Part shown: one piece after another, positions 50,879-60,561 of the stretch
Position numbering within the stretch: position 1 is the first letter of the stretch
Layout: each line of letters starts with the position of its first letter
From: an uncultured Williamsia sp.
Lineage (GTDB): Bacteria; Actinomycetota; Actinomycetes; Mycobacteriales; Mycobacteriaceae
NCBI RefSeq assembly: GCF_947494875.1
Contig: NZ_CANLWM010000006.1
Coordinates: 62,001-126,000, forward strand
DNA length: 64,000 nucleotides
Direction: 5' to 3'
Translations under genes and position numbers: made by a program
Notes under the pieces: generated by a model
Databases searched by the model: none
What the model was told of the DNA's origin: nothing
What the model saw: only the letters and a program-made list of their open reading frames with translations

Positions 50879-51751
50879 GTGAGCTGGACGACGAGCGACA
50901 TCCCTGATCAGACCGGCCGGACGTTCGTGATCACCGGCGCCAACAGCGGACTCGGCGCCGAGGCGGCGAAGGCGATCGGCGCCGCGGGCGGGTCGGTGAT
51001 CCTGGCGTGCCGTTCCACCGAGAAGGCGCAGCCCGTCGCGCAGGAGATCGGTGCGAACGCCACGGTCTCGCGACTCGACCTCGCCGACCTCGCGTCGGTG
51101 CGGGAGTTCGCCGACAGCGTCGAGAAGGTCGACGTGCTCGTCAACAACGCCGGCGTGATGGCCGTGCCGAAGGGCCGCACCGCCGACGGCTTCGAGATGC
51201 AGTTCGGTACCAACCATCTCGGTCACTTCGCCCTGACCGGACTGCTGCTGCCCAAGATCACCGACCGCGTCGTCACGGTGTCGTCGTTCGCGCACGCTCT
51301 CGGGAAGATCGGTCTCGACGACCTCAACTACGACCGCCGTCGATACGAGCGGTGGACCGCCTACGGACAGTCGAAGCTCGCGAACCTGCACTTCGCGTTC
51401 GAGCTGGCTCGCCGCCTGGGCCGGTCGGGGTCGACCATCGGCTCGATGGCCGCGCACCCCGGCTACGCGAGCACGAATCTGCAGTCCCACACGGAGTCGC
51501 TCTACGACCGCCTCATGACGGTGAGCAACTTCCTCGTCGGCCAGTCCGCGGCCAACGGTGCGCTGCCGGAGCTGTACGCCGCGACCTCGCCCGATGCGGC
51601 GTCGGGTGCGTTCTACGGGCCGAAGGACCTCGGTGGCATGCGCGGCGAACCGGTGCTGACCAAGCCGCTGTCGAAGGCACGGGACGAGTCCGTCGCGCAG
51701 GCGCTGTGGATCGCCTCGGAGAAGCTCACCGGCGTCACCTACGACCTCTGA
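50879..51751 (+). CDS. SDR family oxidoreductase (retinol-dehydrogenase/protochlorophyllide-reductase-like)
   Basis: The 290-residue protein starts at GTG 50879. It has TGANSGLG, NNAGVMAVP, the serine in VTVSSFAHA and Y-x3-K in YGQSKLAN. The NADPH-selecting arginine is in ACRSTEKA. This group reduces many hydrophobic carbonyl compounds, and no specific substrate can be named. It is divergent from the dehydratase gene, and its end faces the AlkB gene 9 bp away. Confidence 0.92.
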   Translation: MSWTTSDIPDQTGRTFVITGANSGLGAEAAKAIGAAGGSVILACRSTEKAQPVAQEIGANATVSRLDLADLASVREFADSVEKVDVLVNNAGVMAVPKGRTADGFEMQFGTNHLGHFALTGLLLPKITDRVVTVSSFAHALGKIGLDDLNYDRRRYERWTAYGQSKLANLHFAFELARRLGRSGSTIGSMAAHPGYASTNLQSHTESLYDRLMTVSNFLVGQSAANGALPELYAATSPDAASGAFYGPKDLGGMRGEPVLTKPLSKARDESVAQALWIASEKLTGVTYDL

Positions 51752-51760
51752 CGCCCCGTC

Positions 51761-52393
51761 TCAGAACACTCCGACAGGCCGGAACTGCACACTGATGCGG
51801 GGGCCCACACCCGAGACCTTCGGGACGGCGTGCTCCCAGGTGCGCTGGCAGCTGCCGCCCATGACCAGCAGGTCGCCGTGCGAGACGACGAATCGCAGCG
51901 ACGCGCCACCACCACGGGGGCGCAGCATCAGCGGCCGCGGTGACCCCAGCGAGATGATCGCGACCATCGTGTCCTCGGTGCTGCCGCGGCCGATGGTGTC
52001 GCCGTGCCACGTGACGCTGTCAGAACCGTCTCGGTAGCAACACATCCCGGCCGTCGCGAACCCCTCCGGTAGTTGCTCGCGATAGTGCGCGGAGAGCGCG
52101 GCGCGCGCCTCGACGAGAACGGGGTGGGGGAGGGGCTCGTCCTCGTGATACGTGCACAGCAGGCGCGGGACGTCGACGACGCGGTCGTACATCTGGCGGC
52201 GCTCGGCGCGCCAGGGCACCGTGGCGCGCAGATGGTCGAACAGGGCGTCGGCGCCGTCGAGGAATCCGGGGCGGACGTCGACCCAGGCGCCGTCGGTGAG
52301 GACCCGCCGACGCACGGACGAGCCGAGGGAGGCGACGGTCGGTTCGGCGTCGTCGGCGGCGAACAACGACCCCTGGGTGCCCGCGGAGGTCAT
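51761..52393 (-). CDS. alkB: AlkB-type 2-oxoglutarate/Fe(II)-dependent dioxygenase
   Basis: The start chosen is ATG 52393 (MTSAGTQGSLF); an ATG six codons earlier is possible. The 210-residue protein has the iron ligands H and D in TWHGDTIG and H in WEHAVPK, and the 2-oxoglutarate arginine pair in RISVQFR. This family repairs alkylated bases in DNA or RNA by oxidative demethylation. It stands alone, without an Ada regulator nearby. Confidence 0.92.
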   Translation of the reverse strand: MTSAGTQGSLFAADDAEPTVASLGSSVRRRVLTDGAWVDVRPGFLDGADALFDHLRATVPWRAERRQMYDRVVDVPRLLCTYHEDEPLPHPVLVEARAALSAHYREQLPEGFATAGMCCYRDGSDSVTWHGDTIGRGSTEDTMVAIISLGSPRPLMLRPRGGGASLRFVVSHGDLLVMGGSCQRTWEHAVPKVSGVGPRISVQFRPVGVF

Positions 52394-52456
52394 GACCGCC
52401 AGATTACCCATGATCGAACGTGTGTGCGAGCGGTTTCTCGCGACCGGTCGAGAAGG

Positions 52457-53617
52457 TCAGCCGGCGAGTCGGCGGAGGCGTTCGATCCCCTCGTGCAGCA
52501 CCTCGTCGCGCTTGGCGAACGCGAAGCGGATGAGGTGCTGCCAGGGTTCACGACGGTCGACGAAGGCGCTGACCGGCACACCGGCCACGCCGTACGTGCC
52601 GGGCAGGTCGCGGCACAGGGCCTCGCCGTCGGTGATGCCCAGCGGACGCGGGTCGGCGCAGACGAAGAACGTGCCCTCCGTGCGGTGGACGCGGAACCCG
52701 ATGTCGACCAATGCTTCCGAGATCAGGTCACGCTTGCGCTGCAGGTCCTTGCGATTGGCGTGCACCCACTCCATCTCGGCGTCGAGTGCGCCGGCGACCG
52801 CCGGCTGGAACGGGCCGCTGCCGACGAACGTCATGAACTGCTTGGCCGTACGCACGGCCGCGACCAGACGTTCCGGGCCGCTCACCCACCCGACCTTCCA
52901 GCCGGTCACGTTGAACGTCTTGGCCGCGCTGGAGATGCGGAGCGTGCGGTCGCGCATCCCGGGGAGGGACGCGATGGAGCGATGCTCGCGGTCGTCGAAG
53001 ACGAGGTACTCGTAGACCTCGTCACTGATGACGATGATGTCGTGCTCGACGCATTCGGCGGCGATCGCCGCGAGATCGTCGTCGGAGAGGACCGAACCGG
53101 TCGGGTTGTGCGGGCTGTTGACGACGATCGCCGCGGTCTTGTCGCTGACCGTCGCGGCGAGAGCCTCGCGGTCGAGGACGAACCCGTCGCCGTCGGCGAC
53201 GAGCGGTACGGACCGCCGGAACCCGCCGGCCATCGCGACCGCGGCGGCGTAGGCGTCGTAGAAGGGCTCGACGAGCACCACCTCGCTGCCCGGCTCGACC
53301 AGCCCGACGACGGACGCGGCGATCGCCTCGGTGGCGCCGACGGTGACCAGGACCTCGGTGTCGGGGTCGTAGTCGAGTCCGTAGGTGCGGGACTGCTGAT
53401 CGGCGACGGCGCGGCGCAGCGCGGGCACACCCGGGCCCGGCGGGTACTGGTTCGCGCCCGAGGTGATCGCCGCACAGGCGGCGTCGAGCAGGGACCGCGG
53501 GCCGTCGGTGTCCGGGAAGCCCTGCCCCAGGTTGATCGCCTCGTGCGCCACCGCGAGCTGCGACATCTCCGCGAACACGGTGGTGGCGAAGGGGGCGAGA
53601 CGGGCGACGGTGCTCAT
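52457..53617 (-). CDS. dapC: Pyridoxal phosphate-dependent aminotransferase (DapC-like)
   Basis: This 386-residue class I aminotransferase has the PLP lysine in SSAAKTFNVTGWKVGW, the N-P pair in NSPHNPTGS, D-E-V-Y in VISDEVYEYLVF and the C-terminal arginine in IRFAFAK. It corresponds in place and type to M. tuberculosis Rv0858c, annotated as N-succinyldiaminopimelate aminotransferase for lysine and peptidoglycan synthesis. Kynurenine or methionine aminotransferase activity is also possible for this subgroup. Confidence 0.88.
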   Translation of the reverse strand: MSTVARLAPFATTVFAEMSQLAVAHEAINLGQGFPDTDGPRSLLDAACAAITSGANQYPPGPGVPALRRAVADQQSRTYGLDYDPDTEVLVTVGATEAIAASVVGLVEPGSEVVLVEPFYDAYAAAVAMAGGFRRSVPLVADGDGFVLDREALAATVSDKTAAIVVNSPHNPTGSVLSDDDLAAIAAECVEHDIIVISDEVYEYLVFDDREHRSIASLPGMRDRTLRISSAAKTFNVTGWKVGWVSGPERLVAAVRTAKQFMTFVGSGPFQPAVAGALDAEMEWVHANRKDLQRKRDLISEALVDIGFRVHRTEGTFFVCADPRPLGITDGEALCRDLPGTYGVAGVPVSAFVDRREPWQHLIRFAFAKRDEVLHEGIERLRRLAG

Positions 53618-53669
53618 CCGACCAGGCTGTCACAGCGCCGACGGACCGCTCGGTCGTAGGGTCGCTCGG

Positions 53670-54251
53670 GTGACCGACGTGCGAAGACGGCGGACGCGAC
53701 CGCTGCTCGTCGCGGTCGTGGTGATCGTGGTGCTGCTGGTCGCCGTCGCGGTGGTCGCGGTCATCGGTGGTCGGGGTGCGGTCCGCACCTCGGCCGACGT
53801 CACCGTCGGCGGGTGTGTGGTGGTGAACGATCGTGGCAACGACGCGGTGGCCGTCGACGCCGTCGGCTGCACCGGTGACGGCATGACCTTCTACGTGGCG
53901 GCGAGGCCCACCGGCCGGGCCGGGTGCCCCGCGACGGTCTCCGGCTCCCCGCAACTCGCCCCCGATCTCCGGGTGGAGATCGGGGGCGACGCGATCTGTC
54001 TCGTGCCCGACCTCCGACAGGGCCGGTGCTATCTGCTGCCCACCGGGGGTGACGGATCGGCGGCCCGTCGCGCCGCCCGGCACGAGCGCAAAGGGTGTTC
54101 GACGGTGGCGGGTGCCGCGGACTCGCCGATCTACGCGGTGACGCGTCGCGCCGACGGCACCGCGCGCATCGCCTGCCCGGGCGGACAGGCGGCGTGGGGG
54201 ACCGAACACCCCCGCGCGATCGCGTACTGCCTGGCGCCGACGCGCGGCTAG
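53670..54251 (+). CDS. Membrane-anchored LppU-like protein, short paralogue
   Basis: The start is GTG 53670 (VTDVRRRRTRP). The 193-residue protein has one N-terminal membrane helix (about 12-33) after an arginine cluster, so the rest is outside the cytosol. The outer domain has paired cysteines in VGGCVVVN, VGCTGDG, ICLVPDLRQGRCYLLP, KGCSTV, RIACPG and AYCLAP. The block CLVPDLRQGRCYLLP matches CLTPNLREGKCYSLP in the next gene, so the two are tandem paralogues. The fold resembles the M. tuberculosis LppU lipoprotein family; function unknown. Confidence 0.8.
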   Translation: MTDVRRRRTRPLLVAVVVIVVLLVAVAVVAVIGGRGAVRTSADVTVGGCVVVNDRGNDAVAVDAVGCTGDGMTFYVAARPTGRAGCPATVSGSPQLAPDLRVEIGGDAICLVPDLRQGRCYLLPTGGDGSAARRAARHERKGCSTVAGAADSPIYAVTRRADGTARIACPGGQAAWGTEHPRAIAYCLAPTRG

Positions 54252-54260
54252 GGTGAACCG

Positions 54261-55235
54261 ATGAGCGGTCCGCAGGACGGCCCCGACGACCAGGGCCGCA
54301 CCCCCGACAACGGCGCGCCCGAGGGATGGGAGCCCGCGCCCGGGTCATCCGGTCCGTCCGACGGGCAGCCGCCGTCGTATCCGCAGTACGGGTCGCCCGA
54401 GTCCGCGACGCCACCGCAGTACGGCTCGCCACCGCAGTACGGGAGCACTCCCCAGTACGGGTCTGAGCCCCAGTACGGTTCGCCGCCGCAGTACGGTTCG
54501 CCGCCGCAGTACGGGGCGGCGCCCCAGTACGGTTCGCCGCCGCAGTACGGGGCGCCGCAGTACGGCGGTCCACCGTCGTACCCGCAGCAGCCGTATCCGG
54601 GCGCGTACCCCGGACCGGGTGGACCGCCGCCCGGCGCGTATCCCGGTGCGCCGACGGCGTTCCCGGGTGGTCCGCCCCCGCCGTGGGGCGATCAGCCGCA
54701 GCGGCGACGTCCCTGGGTGAAGTGGGTCGTGGTCGCGTCGGTCATCGCGGTGGTCCTGCTCGCCGCGGTCGTCGTCGCCGGGCTGTTCGTGCAGTCGCGG
54801 GACATCTCCGACATCGACGACACCGCTGTCGGCCAGTGCATCACCGTCTCCGGCACCAGTGACGCCGCGACGCCGCACCGTGCGAACTGCTCGTCGACCG
54901 ACTTCAGCTTCTACGTCGGGCAGAAGGTCGGGGAGAGCGCGCAGTGCACCGACGACTACGCCCTGCACCTCACCCAGCGCGGCAAGGGGCGGCTCTGTCT
55001 GACGCCGAACCTGCGCGAGGGCAAGTGCTATTCGCTGCCCGGTGAGACCGGCTCGGTCACCGACTTCGCCGAGGTCGACTGCTCCGCAACGGGTCTCGCG
55101 GTGTCGAAGACCGTGATCAAGGTGCAGCAGCGCGTCGAGTCGTCGGCGTCGAACGTGTGCTCCACCGGTGAGCAGCTGTCCTACCGGCTGCCCAGTCCGG
55201 TCAGCTACTGCGCCGACGTCCTGACGTCAGGCTGA
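54261..55235 (+). CDS. LppU-like membrane protein with a Pro-Tyr-Gly repeat N-terminus
   Basis: This 324-residue protein starts at ATG 54261, 9 bp after its paralogue. Residues 1-150 are a disordered, P/Q/Y/G-rich cytosolic tail with ten P-Q-Y-G repeats. A membrane helix follows (about 154-178; WVKWVVVASVIAVVLLAAVVVAGL), then the cysteine-rich outer domain (about 190-324). Such tails in actinobacteria are known to mediate self-association and polar or septal targeting; that role here is inference. Its end overlaps the convergent helicase gene by 9 bp. Confidence 0.85.
   Translation: MSGPQDGPDDQGRTPDNGAPEGWEPAPGSSGPSDGQPPSYPQYGSPESATPPQYGSPPQYGSTPQYGSEPQYGSPPQYGSPPQYGAAPQYGSPPQYGAPQYGGPPSYPQQPYPGAYPGPGGPPPGAYPGAPTAFPGGPPPPWGDQPQRRRPWVKWVVVASVIAVVLLAAVVVAGLFVQSRDISDIDDTAVGQCITVSGTSDAATPHRANCSSTDFSFYVGQKVGESAQCTDDYALHLTQRGKGRLCLTPNLREGKCYSLPGETGSVTDFAEVDCSATGLAVSKTVIKVQQRVESSASNVCSTGEQLSYRLPSPVSYCADVLTSG
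54381..54566 (+). repeat. Coding repeats for ten PQYG units
   Basis: The unit CCGCAGTACGG recurs every 18 bp or so and encodes P-Q-Y-G-[S/A]-x. Spacing is regular in the middle and irregular at both ends. Confidence 0.85.
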
Positions 55236-56912
55236 CCCGGATCCCTCACCGATGGCGGGTCCGAGCAGGTCGTCGGCGTCGGTGATCCGATACGCGTAGC
55301 CCTGCTCGGCGAGGAACCGCTGACGGTGCGCGGCGTAGTCGGCGTCGAGGGTGTCGCGCGAGACCACCGAGTAGAAGTGGGCCTGGCCCCCGTCCTTCTT
55401 CGGCCGCAGCAGGCGGCCGAGGCGCTGCGCCTCCTCCTGCCGCGACCCGAACGTGCCCGACACCTGCACGGCGACCGACGCCTCGGGCAGGTCGATGGAG
55501 AAGTTCGCGACCTTGCTGACGACGAGGGTCGAGATCTCGCCGTTGCGGAACCGGTCGAACAGGATCTCGCGATCCTTGTTCTTGGTGGACCCCTGGATCA
55601 CCGGGGCGTCGAGCGCCTGCCCGAGTTCCTCGAGCTGGTCGATGTAGGCGCCGATGACCAGCGTCGGTGACCCCTGGTGGCGGGCCAGGATCGACTTCAC
55701 GACGTTGACCTTGGTGTGGGCGGTGGAGCAGAGCTTGTACTTCTCCTCCGCCTCGGCGACCGCGTACTGCAGGCGCTCGTTGTCGGTGAGGGTGACCCGG
55801 ACCTCGATGCAGTCGGCCGGGGCGATCCAGCCCTGGTTCTCGATGTCCTTCCACGGCGCGTCGTAGCGCTTCGGGCCGATGAGGCTGAACACGTCGCCTT
55901 CGCGGCCGTCCTCGCGGACCAGGGTGGCGGTGAGCCCGAGGCGACGACGTGACTGGAGGTCGGCGGTCATCCGGAACACCGGCGCGGGGAGCAGGTGGAC
56001 CTCGTCGTAGATGATGAGGCCCCAGTCGCGGGAGTCGAAGAGTTCGAGATTCCTGTACTCGCCCTTCGACTTCCGCGTCATCACCTGGTAGGTCGCGATG
56101 GTGACGGGCCGGATCTCCTTGCGCTCGCCGGAGTACTCGCCGATCTCCTCCTCGGTGAGCGAGGTGCGCGCGATCAGCTCACGCTTCCACTGCCGGCCGG
56201 CAACGGTGTTGGTCACCATGATCAGCGTCGTCGCGCCGGCCCGGGCCATCGCGGCCGCACCGACCATGGTCTTGCCCGCGCCGCAGGGGAGCACGACGAC
56301 GCCGGATCCGCCGTCCCAGAACGAGTCCGCGGCGAGCTGCTGGTAGTCGCGCAGCTCCCAGTCGTCCTGGACGAGCTCGATCGCGTGCGCCTCACCGTCG
56401 ACGTATCCGGCGAGATCCTCGGCGGGCCAACCGATCTTGAGCAGCATCTGCTTGATGTGGCCGCGCTCGGAGGGGTGGACGATGATCGTGTCGTCGTCGA
56501 TGCGCGCGCCGAGCATGGGGGCGATCTTCTTGTTGCGCATCACCTCCTCGAGGACGGCGCGGTCGAGCGAGACCAGGGTGAGCCCGTGCACGGGGCTCTT
56601 GACCAGCTGCAGACGGCCGAAACGGCCCATGGTGTCGACGATGTCCATCAGCAGCGGCTGCGGCACGGCGTAGCGGGAGTGCGACACCAGGGCGTCGACC
56701 ACCTGCTCGGCGTCGTGCCCGGCGGCACGCGCGTTCCACAGGGCCAGCGGGGTCACGCGGTAGGTGTGGACATGTTCGGGTGCGCGCTCGAGTTCGGCGA
56801 ACGGCGCGATCGCGGCACGGGCCTCCCCGGCCTGGGGGTGGTCGACCTCGAGCAGCAGGGTCTTGTCGGACTGGACGATCAACGGGCCATCGGTCACCCA
56901 TCCATTGTCCAC
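55227..56912 (-). CDS. xpb: DNA repair helicase XPB (Rv0861c homologue)
   Basis: The 561-residue superfamily 2 helicase starts at GTG 56912. It has an N-terminal helicase-C-like/damage-recognition region (about 15-170), Walker A LPCGAGKTM, the DEVH box IIYDEVHLLPAP, motif III GLTATLVREDGREGD, and motif VI QEEAQRLGRLLRPK. Bacterial XPB unwinds DNA 3' to 5' and is linked to nucleotide excision repair. The place beside the Rv0862c-like gene is the same as in M. tuberculosis. Confidence 0.96.
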   Translation of the reverse strand: MDNGWVTDGPLIVQSDKTLLLEVDHPQAGEARAAIAPFAELERAPEHVHTYRVTPLALWNARAAGHDAEQVVDALVSHSRYAVPQPLLMDIVDTMGRFGRLQLVKSPVHGLTLVSLDRAVLEEVMRNKKIAPMLGARIDDDTIIVHPSERGHIKQMLLKIGWPAEDLAGYVDGEAHAIELVQDDWELRDYQQLAADSFWDGGSGVVVLPCGAGKTMVGAAAMARAGATTLIMVTNTVAGRQWKRELIARTSLTEEEIGEYSGERKEIRPVTIATYQVMTRKSKGEYRNLELFDSRDWGLIIYDEVHLLPAPVFRMTADLQSRRRLGLTATLVREDGREGDVFSLIGPKRYDAPWKDIENQGWIAPADCIEVRVTLTDNERLQYAVAEAEEKYKLCSTAHTKVNVVKSILARHQGSPTLVIGAYIDQLEELGQALDAPVIQGSTKNKDREILFDRFRNGEISTLVVSKVANFSIDLPEASVAVQVSGTFGSRQEEAQRLGRLLRPKKDGGQAHFYSVVSRDTLDADYAAHRQRFLAEQGYAYRITDADDLLGPAIGEGSGSA

Positions 56913-56959
56913 ACCTGCTCGGACGCCACAGCTCCGGCGGCGATCGACGCAGGTCAGAG

Positions 56960-59380
56960 TCAGTTCTCGAGCAACTCCACCGAGGTGATGCGGTGCAGGG
57001 AGTACCGCTCGCCGCCGTCGTCGTCGGCCGCCCCGGTCACGAGTTGCCCCGCGCCGACCGAGGACGGCACCACGACGTGCTTGCTCGCGGACCCGTGCGC
57101 GTCGACGTAGCCGATCCGCACCCGTCGGCCTGTGCGGACCGCGAGCGCCAGCAGCGCGGTCGCCGACTCCCCGCCGCCCGCGCTGACCGCCGCCGCGCCG
57201 CGGGCCGGGGTGGCGGACTCGGCCGCGTCGTGGGAACGCATGCGCTCGACGACGGCGCCGAGGCGGTCGGGGCCGATCTGCCCGGGCCGCCGGGTGGGTG
57301 CGCGGCGCGGACCGCGGCCGCCGGGCAGGCGCACACCGTGGTCCCGCATGTCGACGAGCGCTCCGCGTGAGTCCTCTCCGGCCGGGGCGAACCCCGCGGC
57401 GCGCAACTCGTCGAGCACCTGACGGAGGGGTGCCTGCGACACGGCGACGGTCGGTGCGAGCGCGCGCAGCGCCAGCGACTCGGCCACCGGCGCGGCGAGC
57501 ACCGCCGCGAGTGTCGTGGCGTCCTCACACCGGACGAACGACGTGGCGACCCCGACCCGGAGCTGTCCGTGGCGGCGGGCGACGTCGGCGACGAGGTACT
57601 CCAGCGACTGCGGCACCGGTGTGCGGGAGTGGGCGGCGACGAAACCGGTGATCTCGGTGCCGGTCCGTCCGGTGTCCAGCGCGCGCCGCACCGAGTCCTC
57701 GGTGACGCGGTACACCGATGCGGCACCGCCGGATTCGAGGTCGGCCAGTGCCGACAGCTCGGCCGCGAGCTCGGGTGTCAACGGACCGGGCACGGTGATG
57801 GTGAGGTCGGCCTGGGTGAGGAAGAAGTCGATCGGCTCGGGCAGGGCGGCCGCCATCGCCAGACGCAACGTCTTGTCGACGTCGGACTCGGGGGCCGTCG
57901 GGCGCGGGTCCCGGTCGACGGTGATGTCGAGCAGGGCCCGTCCGACCGACGAGAGCGCCCCCCGCGCGACGACGCCGACCATCCGCGCCTCGTCGAGCGT
58001 CGCCTCGACCGAGCGACGGTGCAGGCGGCGCTGCCAGCGGGGATGACGCCACGCCAGCAGCTCCATCAGGGAGTCGACGTCGACGGAGGTGCCGGGCTCC
58101 GCCCCGGCGAGCGCGGCGACGACCATCCGTCGTTCCAGCGGTGCGGCGACGTCGTGCAGGTCGCCGGCCAGCGCGGGTGTGGGGGAGCCCTCGGTGCTCG
58201 GCTCGCCGATCAGCCAGGCCCGGCGCGGCATCGTCCACCACGCCTCGAGGACGGTCTGCCAACGCTTCTCGGCCGGCTGGTGCGTCCAGGTGTCGACCGC
58301 GACGGTCGGTGCCCACACCGCCTCCCCGACACCGGTCGGCGGATCGGGGAACCCGTTGTCCAGCAGTCGCGCAGCCACGGCGACCTCGACGACGAAGGCC
58401 AGCAGCGTCGTGTCGAGACCGGTCGCCTTGGCGACGCGCCGCAGTTCGCGGACGCCCAGCCCGCCCGACCGCAACACCGCGGCCGGCGCCGCGCCGAGGA
58501 CGTCGAGCGTGTCGGCGACGTGGCGGAGCAGTTCGAGCGCCTCGCCACCCGCTGCGGCGTCGACGTCCTTCACCCCGGACCGTCGCCGTCCGGCCGTCGG
58601 ACCGTCGGCGGCCTCGAGGACGGGTTCGCGCAGGTCGTGGGGACCCCGGGTGCGCTCGCCCCGGACCACGGCGCCGACGACGGGCGCGAGTTCGACGGTC
58701 TGGTCGTCGACGCGGGCGAGCAGGTCGAGGGCGAGCAGTCGGGGGACGGGGCGCGAGGGGTCCGCGGTCGGCGCGGCGTCGCGGGTCCGGCCGAGTGGCG
58801 ATCCCTGCGCGAGGGTGTCGAGGAGTTCGCGCTCACGCTCGTCGAGACCGTCGATGCGGGAGCGCAGTGCCTCGGTGTCGAGGTCGGCGAGAGGCCCCGT
58901 CAGGTGCAGGCTGCGTCCAGGCAGCGCTGCGGGGGCGTGGGCAGCGGTCCGCAGCGCGTCGTCGGGGCCCCAGACGAGCGCGCGGTCGCGCAGGAGGTCG
59001 ATCCGCGCGGCGATGTCGGCGTCGTCGGCCCGACCCGCGAGGGCCGCGCGGACGTCGTCGGCCGAGGTGGTCCCGAGGCCGGGTGCCTCGTCGCCGCGGC
59101 GGCCGGCCGCAGCCGAGCAGAGCCGGATGATCTGCTCGAGCACGGCGACACCGAGCAGATCGAGGTCGTCGGCGACGAGGTTGATCGACGGGGCGGCCAG
59201 CGCGCGCTGGGCGAGGACGGCCGTTCCCGCAGGCGGCGGGCTGGCGAGATCGGGGCGGGCCGCGAGCAGCGCGACGAGCGCGTCGTCGGAGCGGGCGGCG
59301 AGATCCTCGGCGAGGGTGCCGGGCGCAGACGCCGTAGCGGTACGCCGCGCACGCTCGGACGAGGTCATCTCATCGATCAT
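56960..59380 (-). CDS. Helicase-associated domain protein (Rv0862c homologue)
   Basis: The 806-residue protein starts at [10 protein letters not shown] (ATG 59380; ATG 59368 is an alternative). The C-terminal part (about 480-640; [26 protein letters not shown]) is the helicase-XPB-associated domain, and the last 100 residues end in a WYL-like beta domain ([19 protein letters not shown]). No ATPase motif is seen. It lies directly upstream of the XPB gene on the same strand, as in mycobacteria, and probably works with that helicase. Its exact biochemical role is unknown. Confidence 0.88.
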   Translation of the reverse strand: MIDEMTSSERARRTATASAPGTLAEDLAARSDDALVALLAARPDLASPPPAGTAVLAQRALAAPSINLVADDLDLLGVAVLEQIIRLCSAAAGRRGDEAPGLGTTSADDVRAALAGRADDADIAARIDLLRDRALVWGPDDALRTAAHAPAALPGRSLHLTGPLADLDTEALRSRIDGLDERERELLDTLAQGSPLGRTRDAAPTADPSRPVPRLLALDLLARVDDQTVELAPVVGAVVRGERTRGPHDLREPVLEAADGPTAGRRRSGVKDVDAAAGGEALELLRHVADTLDVLGAAPAAVLRSGGLGVRELRRVAKATGLDTTLLAFVVEVAVAARLLDNGFPDPPTGVGEAVWAPTVAVDTWTHQPAEKRWQTVLEAWWTMPRRAWLIGEPSTEGSPTPALAGDLHDVAAPLERRMVVAALAGAEPGTSVDVDSLMELLAWRHPRWQRRLHRRSVEATLDEARMVGVVARGALSSVGRALLDITVDRDPRPTAPESDVDKTLRLAMAAALPEPIDFFLTQADLTITVPGPLTPELAAELSALADLESGGAASVYRVTEDSVRRALDTGRTGTEITGFVAAHSRTPVPQSLEYLVADVARRHGQLRVGVATSFVRCEDATTLAAVLAAPVAESLALRALAPTVAVSQAPLRQVLDELRAAGFAPAGEDSRGALVDMRDHGVRLPGGRGPRRAPTRRPGQIGPDRLGAVVERMRSHDAAESATPARGAAAVSAGGGESATALLALAVRTGRRVRIGYVDAHGSASKHVVVPSSVGAGQLVTGAADDDGGERYSLHRITSVELLEN

Positions 59381-59410
59381 AGGGAGGGGGCCGCATGGCA
59401 GAATGAGCCC

Positions 59411-59605
59411 GTGGCCGAGAAGAGCAGCAAGAAGCGGTACGTCGACAACGGGTGGCCCCAGAGCGACGAGGGCGATCACGAGCACGCGGTGTCGGAGTTC
59501 GCCGCCTCGATCTCCGGTGCGCTGTCGCCGTTCGGGGAGACGGAGTTCCCGCTCCCGGTCGACCAGCTGCCGTACACGCACGCCAAGACCACGGTCAATC
59601 GCTGA
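59411..59605 (+). CDS. Small conserved protein (position of Rv0863)
   Basis: This 64-residue acidic protein starts at GTG 59411 ([19 protein letters not shown]), 30 bp from the divergent helicase-associated gene, with no clear ribosome site, so it may be translated from a leaderless mRNA. It has no membrane helix. The gene position, between the Rv0862c-like gene and moaC, is that of Rv0863 in M. tuberculosis. Function unknown. Confidence 0.75.
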   Translation: MAEKSSKKRYVDNGWPQSDEGDHEHAVSEFAASISGALSPFGETEFPLPVDQLPYTHAKTTVNR

Positions 59606-59609
59606 CCCC

Positions 59610-60092
59610 GTGACCGAATCGGCCCGTCGGCTGTCGCACGTCGACGCCGACGGCGCCGCCCGCATGGTCGACGTCGGCGGCAAGCCCGTCACCGACCGTG
59701 TCGCCGTCGCGGCCGGCTCGTTCCGGACGACCCCGGAGGTCGTCGCGGCCATCGCCGACGGATCCGTCGCCAAGGGTGACGTCCTCGCGACCGCCCGTAT
59801 CGCCGCGATCATGGGCGCCAAGCACACGCCCGACCTCATCCCGCTGTGCCACCAGGTGGCGTTGTCGTCGGTCACCGTCGACCTGCGCGTCGGCGAGTCC
59901 TCCGTCGAGGTGGTCGCGACCGCGGCGACCGCCGATCGCACCGGGGTCGAGATGGAGGCGCTGACCGCCGTCGCGGTCGCCGGACTCACGTTGCACGACA
60001 TGGTGAAGGCCCTCGACCCACGGGCCTCCATGACCGACATCCGGCTGATCGAGAAGACCGGTGGCAAGCACGGTCGGTGGACGCGTGACTGA
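59610..60092 (+). CDS. moaC: Cyclic pyranopterin monophosphate synthase MoaC
   Basis: The 160-residue enzyme starts at GTG 59610. It works with MoaA to turn GTP into cyclic pyranopterin monophosphate, the first step of molybdenum cofactor synthesis. Signatures are LSHVDADGAARMVDVGGKPVTDR, the active-site MGAKHTPDLIPLCHQV and the C-terminal GVEMEALTAVAVAGLTLHDMVKA. It overlaps the next gene by 8 bp. Confidence 0.97.
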   Translation: MTESARRLSHVDADGAARMVDVGGKPVTDRVAVAAGSFRTTPEVVAAIADGSVAKGDVLATARIAAIMGAKHTPDLIPLCHQVALSSVTVDLRVGESSVEVVATAATADRTGVEMEALTAVAVAGLTLHDMVKALDPRASMTDIRLIEKTGGKHGRWTRD

Positions 60093-60561
60093 TCGCCTCG
60101 CCCACGTCGTGGTCGCGTCCACCCGCGCCGCGTCGGGCACCTACCCCGACCGCACCGGCCCGATCATCGACGCCTGGCTGACCGAACGCGGTTTCGTCGT
60201 GCACGTCGACGTCGTCGCCGACGGGGACGCCGTCGGAACCTCGCTGCGTGCGGCGCTCGACGCCGGTGCCACGCTCGTCCTGACCACCGGCGGCACCGGA
60301 CTCACCCCCACCGACGTCACCCCGGAGCAGACCCGCCCGCTCCTCGACCGCGAGATCCCCGGCCTGGCCGACGCGGTGCGCGCCGCCGGGTCCGATCAGG
60401 TGCCGACGGCGATCCTGTCGCGCGGGGTAGCGGGGATCGCCGGGACCACGCTGGTCGTCAACCTGCCGGGATCCACCGGTGGCGTGCGCGACGGGTTGTC
60501 GGTGCTGGAGCCCGTCCTCGACCACGCGCTCGACCAGATCCGCGGCGGCGACCACCGATGA
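60085..60561 (+). CDS. mog: MogA/MoaB family molybdopterin adenylyltransferase-like protein
   Basis: The start GTG 60085 lies within the end of moaC. The 158-residue protein has the MPT-binding motifs LVLTTGGTGLTPTDVTPE and NLPGSTGGVRDGLSVLEPVL. MogA adenylylates molybdopterin before metal insertion. It corresponds to mog (Rv0865) in M. tuberculosis. Confidence 0.94.
   Translation: MTDRLAHVVVASTRAASGTYPDRTGPIIDAWLTERGFVVHVDVVADGDAVGTSLRAALDAGATLVLTTGGTGLTPTDVTPEQTRPLLDREIPGLADAVRAAGSDQVPTAILSRGVAGIAGTTLVVNLPGSTGGVRDGLSVLEPVLDHALDQIRGGDHR

Noticed and set aside
57569-59605. 678-codon plus-strand frame
   Set aside because: Only its last 64 codons are credible as a gene; the rest is antisense to the helicase-associated gene.
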